This document shows, in pieces, positions 8,346 to 16,938 of a stretch of 64,000 nucleotides of DNA. The stretch's first letter is position 1, and each line of letters starts with the position of its first letter. The notes under the pieces were generated by a model that searched no databases, was not told where the DNA came from, and saw nothing but the letters and a program-made list of their open reading frames with translations. The stretch is from JBAXTZ01 sp037129925 (GTDB lineage Bacteria; Bacillota; Negativicutes; JBAXTZ01): assembly GCA_037129925.1 (NCBI GenBank), contig JBAXTZ010000014.1, positions 4,929 through 68,928 on the forward strand, in the 5' to 3' direction. The translations under genes were made by a program, and so were the position numbers.

Positions 8346-9185
8346 CTTAATCCGCAAACTAAAATCAAAGGCTTGCACCGAATGAGTCAATCCGCCTATG
8401 GAAATAAAATCCACGCCAGTCGCGCTAACCCCGGCAATCCGTTCTAGCGACATATTACCTGACGCTTCAACTTTGGCGCGTCCACCGACCAGTTCGACAG
8501 CCTGACGCATGGTTTCGTTGTCCATATTGTCGAGCATAATCCAGTCAGCATGCGCTTCTACCGCTTGGCGCACTTCGTCGAGATTGCGCGTTTCCACTTC
8601 AATTGCAAAACGGTTTCCCCATTTATTGACTGTGGCGGCAACTGCTGAGGCAATACCGCCGGCCGCGTCAATATGATTGTCCTTTAGCATCACCATATCA
8701 TACAACCCCATGCGGTGATTGCAACCACCGCCGCAGCGCACCGCGTATTTTGATAGCCGCCGCCAACACGGCAGCGTTTTTCGAGTATCTAATATCCGCG
8801 CGTGACCGCTAACTGCTGCCGCTTGGACGCACAATGCCGTCTGTGTCGCTATTCCCGATAGAAACGCCACAATGTTTATTGCCGTCCGTTCACTCATCAG
8901 TACGGCTTTAGTTCGCCCGTACACTTCGGCGATTATGTCGCCCTTGAAGATTTTATCACCGTCCCGCTTATGGAGAACTACCTGAGTATTTAAGTCGAAA
9001 GTTTTAAAAGTCAACTCAAACGCCTGCACGCCCGCCAAAACACCGTCGGCTTTGCTAAGCAAAATTGCGTTAACATGATCAGCATCATTGAAAACTGCTT
9101 CAACCGAAACATCACCGAAATCGCCAAAATCTTCCTGAAACGAAGTCTGTATCAGCGACAAATATTCGTCGTGCAAATCAATCAT
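8343..9185 (-). CDS. nadC: Nicotinate-nucleotide pyrophosphorylase (carboxylating)
   Basis: 280-residue quinolinate phosphoribosyltransferase that joins quinolinate to PRPP with loss of CO2, giving nicotinate mononucleotide. The family active-site stretches are present: LDTRKTLP, KYAVRCGGG, NHRMGLYDMVMLKDNHID, then IEVE, MLDN and EASGNMS with the C-terminal SIGGLTHS. Length is standard. It precedes nadA in the operon, and the order nadC-nadA-nadB is complete for de novo NAD synthesis to NaMN. The start is an ATG at 9185 preceded by GGAGAAATTTAG. Confidence 0.96.
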   Translation of the reverse strand: MIDLHDEYLSLIQTSFQEDFGDFGDVSVEAVFNDADHVNAILLSKADGVLAGVQAFELTFKTFDLNTQVVLHKRDGDKIFKGDIIAEVYGRTKAVLMSERTAINIVAFLSGIATQTALCVQAAAVSGHARILDTRKTLPCWRRLSKYAVRCGGGCNHRMGLYDMVMLKDNHIDAAGGIASAVAATVNKWGNRFAIEVETRNLDEVRQAVEAHADWIMLDNMDNETMRQAVELVGGRAKVEASGNMSLERIAGVSATGVDFISIGGLTHSVQAFDFSLRIK

Positions 9186-9267
9186 CTAAATTTCTCCTTT
9201 TATAAACTTTTTTGCCATTCCCGCTCTCAGCTTTCAGCTTTTATGTTTCAACTTTATTAAGCGCACC

Positions 9268-9774
9268 CTACTTAATCCAAACTGCTGAATACCAATTAAT
9301 TGTTTCGTCCTGGGTTTTCAAAGTATCAATTGGCAGACCGAATTTCCCGACTGTTGCAAAAACATCAATACCGACGCTGTGAAACGCCGGACGAGCTTTT
9401 TTGACGCTGATGCACGGTTTGTCGGCAAAACCGGCGCATTTTTCACAAATTGCACAATCGCTCATCGAAAAAGCAAAGTAATAACCATCCAGAAAAGCTC
9501 GTCGCTCAATTTCAAATGAAATATCCTGAGCCTTTTTCTTGTCGGTGCTGTGAATTATTATTCCCCATTTGAATTCCTTAAATATCTTTTCATATTCCCA
9601 AGGGTTAGGCGAACCGGGTCGCGACGGACAAGTATTGCCATAGCCCCAATCCGGGCAACCAAACATACATTTTAATAGCGTTCTCGAATCAAATACTATA
9701 TCGTCAATCGAAAAAGCCACAGCATCGGTAGCGCCTAACGACAACGCCAATTCAACAAAATCCTGTTTTTTCAT
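9268..9774 (-). CDS. DUF2284 predicted metal-binding protein
   Basis: 168 residues rich in paired cysteines: CMFGCPDWGYGNTCP near residue 37 and CAICEKCAGF near 105, followed by DKPC. This pattern fits the DUF2284 family of predicted metal or Fe-S binding proteins, whose biochemical role is not known. It is the first gene of the minus-strand series leading into nadC (82-bp gap), so a link to Fe-S supply for NadA or to NAD metabolism is possible but only inferred. The start ATG at 9774 has AGAGGTGCCGG upstream. It is divergent from pyrC. Confidence 0.75.
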   Translation of the reverse strand: MKKQDFVELALSLGATDAVAFSIDDIVFDSRTLLKCMFGCPDWGYGNTCPSRPGSPNPWEYEKIFKEFKWGIIIHSTDKKKAQDISFEIERRAFLDGYYFAFSMSDCAICEKCAGFADKPCISVKKARPAFHSVGIDVFATVGKFGLPIDTLKTQDETINWYSAVWIK

Positions 9775-9877
9775 CCGGCACCTCTTTTCAAAACCTTGAC
9801 TTAAACAATGTGTAGGTTAACTATATTCTGCATTTTACAAAATAATCCTGCTGACAAACTATAAAATCGGCTTTTTG

Positions 9878-9906
9878 TTGCAGATTTATTTTTGTTTATG
9901 TAGAAT
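9878..9906 (+). promoter_or_regulatory. Promoter of the pyr-car cluster
   Basis: TTGCAG (9878-9883) and TAGAAT (9901-9906) with a 17-bp spacer, 38 bp upstream of the pyrC start. A reasonable sigma-A-type promoter. Confidence 0.6.
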
Positions 9907-9943
9907 ACATAACAGACTTTATTATCGACAGCTGGAGTGAAAA

Positions 9944-11272
9944 ATGAGTATTTTGATAAGAAACGGCACAATAATCTGCCCGCAAACCGGTCGGACTAAT
10001 AACATTGACTTGCTTATCGAAAACGGCGTTATCAGTAAAATCGCCCCGAATATTTCTCAAGCCACCGCTGTCGTCATCGATGCCACGAACAAATACATTT
10101 TGCCGGGTTTTTTTGATATGCACTGTCATCTGCGCGAGCCGGGTTTCGAATACAAGGAGACCCTTGAAAGCGGAATGCGCGCCGGGCTGGCTGGAGGCTT
10201 TACTTCGCTTGCTTGTATGCCGAATACAAAACCGGCAATTGATACTGCAGCGACTGCTCGATTTATTATTGAACGGGCGAAACAGCTTAATCTTTGCAAA
10301 CTATACCCGGTCGGCGCTATTACCAAAGCTCAAGCCGGTGAACAGCTTAATGATTTTTCCGAACTTAAAAATGCCGGAGTAATCGCACTGAGCGATGACG
10401 GCAAACCTCTGACCAGTGCGGCGCTCATGCGCAGCGCCGTTATTGCAGCCGCTCAAGCCGGACTGTTAATCCTCAGCCACTGTGAAGATCAAACACTCTC
10501 TGCTGATGGCGTGATGAACGAAGGGGCTACCGCAACTAATCTGGGACTTCTAGGCATCCCGGCGCTCGCCGAAGAATTAATCACCGCCCGCGAGATTTTG
10601 ATTGCCGAAAGTTTAAACCAACCCATTCACATTATGCACGTCAGCACCAAAGGCAGTGTGGCGATAATCCGCGCCGCAAAAGCCCGTGGCGTTCGCGTCA
10701 CCGCCGAAACATGCCCGCATTATTTTTCACTGACCGATAGCACCTGCGCCGGACATAATACCGCCGCAAAAGTCAATCCGCCGTTACGCACTGCAGATGA
10801 TGTTGCGGCAATAATCGAAGGATTGCGTGACAACACCATTGATGTGATTGCGACCGACCACGCGCCGCACCATGCTGATGAGAAAAATTGCGATTTCACC
10901 AATGCCGCCTTTGGCATTTCTGGTCTGGAAACCGCCTTTGCCGTGGCAAATACCTATTTAGTCCGGCCAAGCTATCTAACCCTGGAAGAACTAACTAAAA
11001 AAATGTCCTTCAATCCGGCGCAGATATTGGGTAAATCAACCGAAACACTTACAGTAGGCGCTCCAGCAGATATTACAATCGTAGATGCCAATATATGCCA
11101 AACGGTGGACAGCACAAAGTTTTATTCGCAGGGGAAAAACACCCCATTTAACGGCTTACAGTTACAAGGAGCGGTAGAACATACCATCGCAAACGGCACA
11201 TTGAAGTTTTCGCGGGATAGCAAAACATCTAAATTGACAGCCACAACTGGTTGTGCTAGAATAAGTCAATAA
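9944..11272 (+). CDS. pyrC: Dihydroorotase
   Basis: 442-residue class I (PyrC/AllB-type) amidohydrolase that cyclises carbamoyl-aspartate to dihydroorotate. Metal-binding and substrate motifs are in place: GFFDMHCHLREPGFEYKE (the H-x-H pair and downstream Arg), SHCED, HIMHVST, CPHYF and ATDHAPH. The ATG has GGAG 7 nt upstream. It is the first gene of the pyr cluster, about 31 nt downstream of the inferred transcription start. pyrB, the usual partner, is not in the window. Confidence 0.96.
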   Translation: MSILIRNGTIICPQTGRTNNIDLLIENGVISKIAPNISQATAVVIDATNKYILPGFFDMHCHLREPGFEYKETLESGMRAGLAGGFTSLACMPNTKPAIDTAATARFIIERAKQLNLCKLYPVGAITKAQAGEQLNDFSELKNAGVIALSDDGKPLTSAALMRSAVIAAAQAGLLILSHCEDQTLSADGVMNEGATATNLGLLGIPALAEELITAREILIAESLNQPIHIMHVSTKGSVAIIRAAKARGVRVTAETCPHYFSLTDSTCAGHNTAAKVNPPLRTADDVAAIIEGLRDNTIDVIATDHAPHHADEKNCDFTNAAFGISGLETAFAVANTYLVRPSYLTLEELTKKMSFNPAQILGKSTETLTVGAPADITIVDANICQTVDSTKFYSQGKNTPFNGLQLQGAVEHTIANGTLKFSRDSKTSKLTATTGCARISQ

Positions 11273-11289
11273 TTTTCGGAGGTGACGTT
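11273..11289 (+). promoter_or_regulatory. Ribosome-binding site region of the pyr leader peptide
   Basis: GGAGGTGA at 11278-11285 is one of the strongest ribosome-binding sites in the window, which supports translation of the 23-codon frame that follows. Confidence 0.7.
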
Positions 11290-11361
11290 ATGAAATTAAA
11301 ACAATTTCATAATATAGCGTTTTGCAATCCGAACGGTTGTTTTTCAATTATTGATTTATAA
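11290..11361 (+). CDS. Leader peptide (23 codons) of a putative pyrimidine attenuator
   Basis: A strong ribosome-binding site, GGAGGTGA, sits 5-6 nt before an ATG that opens a 23-codon frame (MKLKQFHNIAFCNPNGCFSI, then IDL). Its stop codon ends only 2 nt before an intrinsic terminator stem. The last codons are U-rich (UGUUUUUCAAUUAUUGAUUUA). This is the layout of the E. coli pyrBI/pyrE attenuators, in which a closely following ribosome blocks terminator formation when UTP is scarce and polymerase pauses in the U-rich run. An alternative is a remnant of pyrI: NIAFC-x4-C-x-S resembles the first half of the PyrI zinc site. Too short for similarity to be decisive. Confidence 0.65.
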   Translation: MKLKQFHNIAFCNPNGCFSIIDL

Positions 11362-11363
11362 TC

Positions 11364-11392
11364 AGCAAGGATAATATCCTTGCTTTTTTTTT
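11364..11392 (+). terminator. Attenuator terminator between pyrC and pyrF
   Basis: AGCAAGGAT (11364-11372) and ATCCTTGCT (11376-11384) form a perfect 9-bp stem with a 3-nt loop, followed by an uninterrupted T run. Its position directly after the leader stop codon and before pyrF suggests conditional termination, controlling pyrF-carAB-pyrKD separately from pyrC. Confidence 0.85.
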
Positions 11393-11418
11393 GCAAAATA
11401 TTAATTTTGGAGACCGAG

Positions 11419-12336
11419 ATGTTTATTGACAGACTAATTGAAAAAATAAAACTAACCAACAATCCGAGTGTCATTGGCTTGGATCCACGCATTGAGTTTA
11501 TCCCTGAACACATCATGCAGCAAGCTAACGCCGACTCTGAAACTGTCACCGGCGCCATCGGAAAAGCGTTTTTTGAATTTAATCGGCAGATTATTGATGC
11601 CATCGCCGACATTGTTCCCTGTGTAAAGCCACAATTAGCCTGTTACGAGGCAATTGGTTTGCCCGGAATCCAGGCGTTTGAGCAGACTGTTCGCTACGCC
11701 AAAGAGAGGGGATTACTTGTAATCGCCGACGGTAAGCGCAACGACATCGGCAGCAGCGCCGAAGGCTATGCCCAAGGTTTTTTTAGCCGCCACGCTTTCG
11801 TCTGTGATGCGCTCACCGTCAATCCGTATCTTGGTTACGACGGTATCGAACCATTTATCAAGTCCTGTCGCGAACATAACACCGGCATCTTTATTCTCGC
11901 CAAAACTTCCAACCCTTCCAGCGGCCAACTGCAAGATTTACTGTTACAGTCCGGTGAAACGGTAGCAGAAAAAGTTGCCGCACTCATCCACGACTGGGGA
12001 CAACCGCTTATCGGCAAATATCATTACAGTAGCGTCGGAGCGGTAGTCGGCGCCACCTATCCGGTACAAGCGGCAACATTACGCGCCATCATGCCGCAAG
12101 CTTATATCCTGGTGCCTGGTTATGGCGCTCAAGGCGGCTCTGCCAAGGATATTGCGCCGAATTTCAACAAAGACGGCTTGGGCGCTATCGTTAACGCCAG
12201 CCGCAGTATTATGCTGGCCTATCAATCCAAGCACTGGTGCGGACAATTTTCCGAACTGCAATTTGCCGCCGCGGCCCGCGCCGAAGCTTTGCGGATGCGC
12301 GATGATATTAATGCTGTTTTGGCAGTTGGCTGTTAG
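11419..12336 (+). CDS. pyrF: Orotidine 5'-phosphate decarboxylase
   Basis: 305 residues, of the longer type 2 OMP decarboxylase subfamily. It converts OMP to UMP, the last step of the de novo pathway. Catalytic residues are in DGKRNDIGSSAEGYA (the D-x-K-x-x-D core), and the phosphate-binding end VPGYGAQGG is present. The ATG at 11419 is chosen because GGAG lies 6 nt upstream and the conserved LIGLDPR-like start (VIGLDPRIEFIP) follows. The stop codon TAG falls in the first unit of the downstream GGCTGGC repeat array, so the extreme C-terminus may be repeat-derived. Confidence 0.95.
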   Translation: MFIDRLIEKIKLTNNPSVIGLDPRIEFIPEHIMQQANADSETVTGAIGKAFFEFNRQIIDAIADIVPCVKPQLACYEAIGLPGIQAFEQTVRYAKERGLLVIADGKRNDIGSSAEGYAQGFFSRHAFVCDALTVNPYLGYDGIEPFIKSCREHNTGIFILAKTSNPSSGQLQDLLLQSGETVAEKVAALIHDWGQPLIGKYHYSSVGAVVGATYPVQAATLRAIMPQAYILVPGYGAQGGSAKDIAPNFNKDGLGAIVNASRSIMLAYQSKHWCGQFSELQFAAAARAEALRMRDDINAVLAVGC

Positions 12337-12469
12337 CGGCTGGCGGCTGGCGGCTTACTGGCGGCTAGCGGTTGGCGTCATTACCAGCGGCAAACGGCTA
12401 GCGGCAAGCGGCTAGCGGCAAGCGGCCAACGGCATTACCAGCGGCCAGCCGCCAACCGCCAGCGGCATA
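12327..12469. repeat. GGCTAGC/GGCTGGC heptad array between pyrF and carA
   Basis: About 140 bp composed of degenerate 7-bp units such as GGCTGGC, GGCTAGC, GGCAAGC, AGCGGCT and, inverted at the far end, GCCAGCCGCC. The change of orientation near 12440 lets the two halves pair as an imperfect hairpin. It fills almost the whole pyrF-carA gap and supplies the pyrF stop. Confidence 0.9.
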
Positions 12470-12481
12470 CGAGGAGGAAAT

Positions 12482-13543
12482 ATGAAAGCAGTATTAGCGT
12501 TAGAAAACGGGATAATATTTCGCGGCAAGAGCTTTGGAGCATTACGGGAAACGATCGGCGAAGTAGTATTCAATACCGGTATGACCGGTTATCAGGAACT
12601 TTTAACCGACCCGTCTTACTATGGTCAGATAGTCACAATGACTTATCCACTGATCGGTAATTATGGTATAAATACTGAAGATTTGGAGTCGCTTAATCCC
12701 AAAGTGCGTGGTTTTGTTGTCCGCGAACTATGCAAAGCGCCCAGTAATTGGCGTTCGACGCGCACGCTCGATGATTATCTAAAAGAACATGACATTGTCG
12801 GTATCGAGGGTATCGACACTCGCGCCCTTACTAAGATAATTCGTGATAGCGGCACAATGCGGGGAATAATCGCACCAGCCGAAAGCTTTGATTTCGACAC
12901 TATCTATCCGCGGTTTGCGGCGTTTTCCGTAACTGATGCTGTGGCCAACGTCACAACTCGCTCCATAAAACATTTCCCCGGCAACGGTTCGCGCATCGCC
13001 GTCATTGACTACGGAATCAAAACCAACATTCTCCGGTCATTGCTTAAACGCGATTGTGAAATTTATTTATATCCGGCATTTTCAACAGCCTCCGAAGTTT
13101 TGAGTTGTAACCCGGCAGGTATCCTGCTGTCTAACGGTCCCGGCGACCCCAAAGATTGTCAGCCCTCCATTCAAACTTTGCGCGATTTGTATGGCAAAAG
13201 ACCAATATTCGGCATTTGTCTGGGGCATCAACTGCTGGCGCTCGCCAAAGATGCCGATACCGGACGGCTGAAATACGGACACCGTGGTTGCAATCATCCG
13301 GTAAAAGATATAATGAAAGATTTGACCTACATTACTTCGCAAAATCACGGTTATTCAATCATTCATGAGTCATTAGCCGGAAAAGCTATGGAGATTACCC
13401 ACATCAACCTCAACGACAACTCGATTGAAGGGGTGCGCTACCTAGATGCCCCGGTTTTTTCGGTGCAGTTTCATCCCGAAGCCGCCCCAGGTCCTAAAGA
13501 TACAGCTTATCTATTCGACGAATTTATGGCGATGCTCGTATGA
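12482..13543 (+). CDS. carA: Carbamoyl-phosphate synthase small (glutaminase) subunit
   Basis: 353 residues. It hydrolyses glutamine and passes ammonia to CarB. The N-terminal CPSase small domain (about 1-140; GEVVFNTGMTGYQE and DPSYYGQI motifs) is followed by a class I amidotransferase domain with the nucleophile in FGICLGHQLLALA and the His-Glu of the triad in VQFHPEA. The ATG has a strong GAGGAGG site. It is placed inside the pyr cluster between pyrF and pyrK with carB 111 bp downstream, so the enzyme here is dedicated at least in part to pyrimidine synthesis. Confidence 0.97.
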   Translation: MKAVLALENGIIFRGKSFGALRETIGEVVFNTGMTGYQELLTDPSYYGQIVTMTYPLIGNYGINTEDLESLNPKVRGFVVRELCKAPSNWRSTRTLDDYLKEHDIVGIEGIDTRALTKIIRDSGTMRGIIAPAESFDFDTIYPRFAAFSVTDAVANVTTRSIKHFPGNGSRIAVIDYGIKTNILRSLLKRDCEIYLYPAFSTASEVLSCNPAGILLSNGPGDPKDCQPSIQTLRDLYGKRPIFGICLGHQLLALAKDADTGRLKYGHRGCNHPVKDIMKDLTYITSQNHGYSIIHESLAGKAMEITHINLNDNSIEGVRYLDAPVFSVQFHPEAAPGPKDTAYLFDEFMAMLV

Positions 13544-13580
13544 TAAAGCTGAATTATGAAAGCTAAAATACACACCGCCC

Positions 13581-13641
13581 ACTTGACTACTTGATTACTA
13601 ATCTCTACTTGACTACTTCTCCGTTACTCCTATTACCCTAT
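13581..13641. repeat. Heptad-like repeat (CTTGACTACTTGATTAC type) between carA and carB
   Basis: ACTTGACTACTTGATTACTA is followed by CTCTACTTGACTACTTCT, then CCGTTACTCCTATTACCCTA. These are degenerate 7-bp steps of the form CTTGACTA/CTACTTG. No promoter or terminator was recognised. Confidence 0.65.
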
Positions 13642-13654
13642 TAAGCGAGGTATT

Positions 13655-16600
13655 ATGCCAAAGAATCCTTTAATAAAAAAGACTCTGGTCATCGGTTCCG
13701 GTCCAATTATTATTGGGCAGGCTGCCGAATTTGATTATGCCGGAACTCAAGCCTGCCGGGCGTTAAAAGAGGAAGGCATTGAAGTCGTGCTGCTCAACAG
13801 CAACCCGGCAACAATCATGATTGATACCCGGATAGCTGACAAAATTTACATTGAACCAATGACCGTAAAAGTACTGGAAAAGATCATCCTCAAAGAGCAA
13901 CCGGACAGCATTCTGCCAACACTTGGCGGACAAACCGGGTTGAATTTGGCGATGGAACTGGCCGAGAGCGGTTTTCTCGAATTGCATAACGTCAAAATGC
14001 TCGGTGCAAACATCCACGCCATCAAAAAGGCTGAAGACCGGCAAACTTTCAAAGATACTATGGAACAGATTAATGAGCCCTGTATCAAAAGCCGGGTTGT
14101 CGAGTTGGTTGAAGATGCGCTTGTGTTCGCTGATGAAATCGGTTATCCGGTCATTGTCCGTCCAGCGTATACTCTTGGCGGCAGCGGAGGCGGCATTGCC
14201 GAAACTCGTCAACAACTCATAGAAATCGCAACCACTGGCTTGAGATTGAGCCGGGTCACTCAGGCTTTGATTGAAAAATGCATTTCTGGTTGGAAAGAAA
14301 TTGAATACGAAGTTGTTCGTGATGGCAAAGGCAACGTAATTACTATTTGCAACATGGAAAATATCGACCCGGTCGGCGTTCATACCGGCGACAGCATTGT
14401 CGTTGCGCCCTCGCAAACGCTTTCTGACAAGGAATATCAGATGTTACGGTCGGCGGCTTTAAATATAATAACCGCTATGGGCATTGAGGGCGGCTGTAAC
14501 GTGCAGTTTGCGTTGCACACCGAGTCGATGGAATATGCCGTTATCGAAGTCAACCCTCGTGTCAGCCGTTCGTCGGCATTGGCATCGAAGGCCACCGGTT
14601 ATCCGATTGCCAAAGTATCGGCAAAAATCGCCATCGGTTATAGTCTTGATGAAATTGTCAACACCGTTACCGGGAAAACCTACGCTTGTTTTGAACCCTG
14701 TTTAGATTATGTTGTGGTCAAGCTACCGAAGTTTCCTTTCGACAAATTTGTCAGCGCCCGCCGCACTCTTGGCACCCAGATGCAGGCAACCGGTGAAGTT
14801 ATGGCAATCGGCAACTCTTTCGCCGCTGCGTTGCTCAAAGCCATCCGCTCACTGGAAATAAATATGCATTCGCTGGAAAAAGTTATCTACAGTGACATGA
14901 CCGACGAACAATTGCACAACAAGCTGAAAACTCCGCATGACGAATTACTATTTGCCTTAACCGCTGCCCTCCGACGAGGGATGGATATTGAATTACTGCA
15001 TAGCACTACCAAAGTTGACCGGTATTTTTTGGCGCAACTGAAAACAATTGTCGACACTGAGGAGTGGTTGAAAACCGCTGATTTTGAAGCGATTGATTCC
15101 GAGCGGTTGCGGGAAATCAAACAACTGGGTTTTCCCGACAAAATAATCGGCGAACTAACCGGCAACAGCGAGGACCATGTCGCCTTTTCTCGAAAGGCTC
15201 ACGGCATTCGCGCAGTATACAAAATGGTCGATACCTGCGCGGCTGAATTTGAAGCGCAAACACCTTATTTTTACTCAACTTACGATGAGCATTGCGAAGC
15301 CAATCCTCAACCGGGTAAAAAAGTAATTGTCTTTGGTTCAGGTCCGATTCGCATCGGACAGGGCATTGAATTCGACTTCTGCTCGGTACATTGTATCTGG
15401 GCGCTCAAAGAACTAGGCTACCAAACCATTATTATCAACAATAACCCGGAAACGGTAAGCACCGATTTTGACACTGCTGACCGGTTGTATTTTGAACCGC
15501 TCACGCCGGAGGACGTTGAAAGCATCATCGACATCGAAAAACCCGATGGTGTTTTTGTTCAATTTGGTGGACAGACCGCGATCAAACTGGCTAATTTCAT
15601 GAAACAACGCGGTATTAAAGTATACGGCACCCAACCCGATGATATTGAAGCTGCCGAAGACCGGCAATTGTTTGAAGCAATCCTCGAAAAATTAGCCATT
15701 GCACGTCCGGCGGGAAAAACCTTTAATCAACTACCCGACGGTATTCGTTTGGCCAATGAGTTGGGTTATCCGGTGATGATTCGTCCTTCTTTCGTCCTCG
15801 GCGGACAGGGGATGGAAATTGCCTATAGCGACGACGACCTTGGCAAGTTTTTTGACATTATCAGCATAATTAAACAGGACTACCCCATATTAATCGACAA
15901 ATATCTGCCCGGCAAAGAACTGGAAGTAGATGCAATTTGCGATGGCGAAAACATTTTGGTACCGGGAATCATGGAACACATCGAGCGCGCCGGGGTTCAT
16001 TCCGGCGACAGCATCTCGGTATATCCGACCCAAAGCGTCTCCATTGAAGTTAAACAAAAAATTTACAGCATCACCCGCAAACTGGCCAAAGAGCTAAATA
16101 TTATCGGGCTGATCAATATTCAGTTCGTTTATTATGACGGCGAAGTATATATTATTGAAGCCAACCCCCGCTCCAGCCGCACCGTTCCCTATATCAGCAA
16201 AGTAACCGGCATTCCAATGATTGAGCTGGCAACCAAAGTTTGCATGGGGCACAAACTGAGCGAATTTGGCTACGGCACCGGATTGTACCCGGAACCGGAC
16301 TACGTCAGCGTCAAGGTGCCGGTATTTAGTTTTGAGAAACTGCATGGCGTGGACACGGCGCTCGGACCGGAAATGAAATCGACCGGCGAGGCGCTCGGCA
16401 TCGGCAAAAACTTCCCCGAAGCGCTGTTCAAAGGCCTGCTCGGCGCCGGCATGAAAGTTCCCGATATTGACAAAGGCATCCTGATGACCGTCAAAGACAG
16501 CGACAAACCGGAATTAGTGGCGATTGCCGAAGGCTATCAAGAATTGGGCTATAAGTTGTTCGCGACAACCAAGACTGCCGGACGATTAAATCGTAGGCAC

Positions 16601-16879
16601 GTTCCAACCATTTCCGTTCGCAAAATCAACGAAGCCCATCCCAACATTCTCGATCTTATTGAAAGCGGCGATATCGGCATGATCATCAACACCCCGTCCC
16701 GAGGCCGCCAGCCGTTAAACGATGGTTTTCAAATCCGCCGCAAAGCCGTCGAGCTATCGCTCACCTGTCTGACATCGCTGGATACCGCCCGAGTATTGCT
16801 GTATTGTTTGCAAAATCGGATGCTGAACAAATCGCTGCCAATCTATGACTTGGCGGAATTGATGAAGCAGGACGAGTAG
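13655..16879 (+). CDS. carB: Carbamoyl-phosphate synthase large subunit
   Basis: 1074 residues, the usual full length. It makes carbamoyl phosphate from bicarbonate, ammonia and two ATP. Two homologous ATP-grasp synthetase halves are visible: the first with VIGSGPIIIGQAAEFDYAGTQACR and the second beginning VFGSGPIRIGQGIEFDFCSVH near residue 560. Each half contains GGQT and ENPRxSRSS-type motifs (VEVNPRVSRSS, IEANPRSSRT). A C-terminal MGS-like allosteric domain, where UMP and ornithine act in E. coli, occupies about 930-1074. The ATG has GCGAGG upstream. The next gene, pyrK, starts 59 bp later. Confidence 0.98.
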   Translation: MPKNPLIKKTLVIGSGPIIIGQAAEFDYAGTQACRALKEEGIEVVLLNSNPATIMIDTRIADKIYIEPMTVKVLEKIILKEQPDSILPTLGGQTGLNLAMELAESGFLELHNVKMLGANIHAIKKAEDRQTFKDTMEQINEPCIKSRVVELVEDALVFADEIGYPVIVRPAYTLGGSGGGIAETRQQLIEIATTGLRLSRVTQALIEKCISGWKEIEYEVVRDGKGNVITICNMENIDPVGVHTGDSIVVAPSQTLSDKEYQMLRSAALNIITAMGIEGGCNVQFALHTESMEYAVIEVNPRVSRSSALASKATGYPIAKVSAKIAIGYSLDEIVNTVTGKTYACFEPCLDYVVVKLPKFPFDKFVSARRTLGTQMQATGEVMAIGNSFAAALLKAIRSLEINMHSLEKVIYSDMTDEQLHNKLKTPHDELLFALTAALRRGMDIELLHSTTKVDRYFLAQLKTIVDTEEWLKTADFEAIDSERLREIKQLGFPDKIIGELTGNSEDHVAFSRKAHGIRAVYKMVDTCAAEFEAQTPYFYSTYDEHCEANPQPGKKVIVFGSGPIRIGQGIEFDFCSVHCIWALKELGYQTIIINNNPETVSTDFDTADRLYFEPLTPEDVESIIDIEKPDGVFVQFGGQTAIKLANFMKQRGIKVYGTQPDDIEAAEDRQLFEAILEKLAIARPAGKTFNQLPDGIRLANELGYPVMIRPSFVLGGQGMEIAYSDDDLGKFFDIISIIKQDYPILIDKYLPGKELEVDAICDGENILVPGIMEHIERAGVHSGDSISVYPTQSVSIEVKQKIYSITRKLAKELNIIGLINIQFVYYDGEVYIIEANPRSSRTVPYISKVTGIPMIELATKVCMGHKLSEFGYGTGLYPEPDYVSVKVPVFSFEKLHGVDTALGPEMKSTGEALGIGKNFPEALFKGLLGAGMKVPDIDKGILMTVKDSDKPELVAIAEGYQELGYKLFATTKTAGRLNRRHVPTISVRKINEAHPNILDLIESGDIGMIINTPSRGRQPLNDGFQIRRKAVELSLTCLTSLDTARVLLYCLQNRMLNKSLPIYDLAELMKQDE

Positions 16880-16938
16880 GGGTTTCAAAGGAGCAAAGCT
16901 GCAGATCTGCAAAGCTATAAAGGAGAGCGCCGGAAGTA

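Noticed and set aside
12327..12469. Possible CRISPR array
   Set aside because: Units are 7 bp, degenerate and contiguous, with no constant repeat and unique spacer alternation and no cas genes.
13763..14416. 217-residue minus-strand frame inside carB
   Set aside because: Shadow of the carB ATP-grasp domain; no independent signals.
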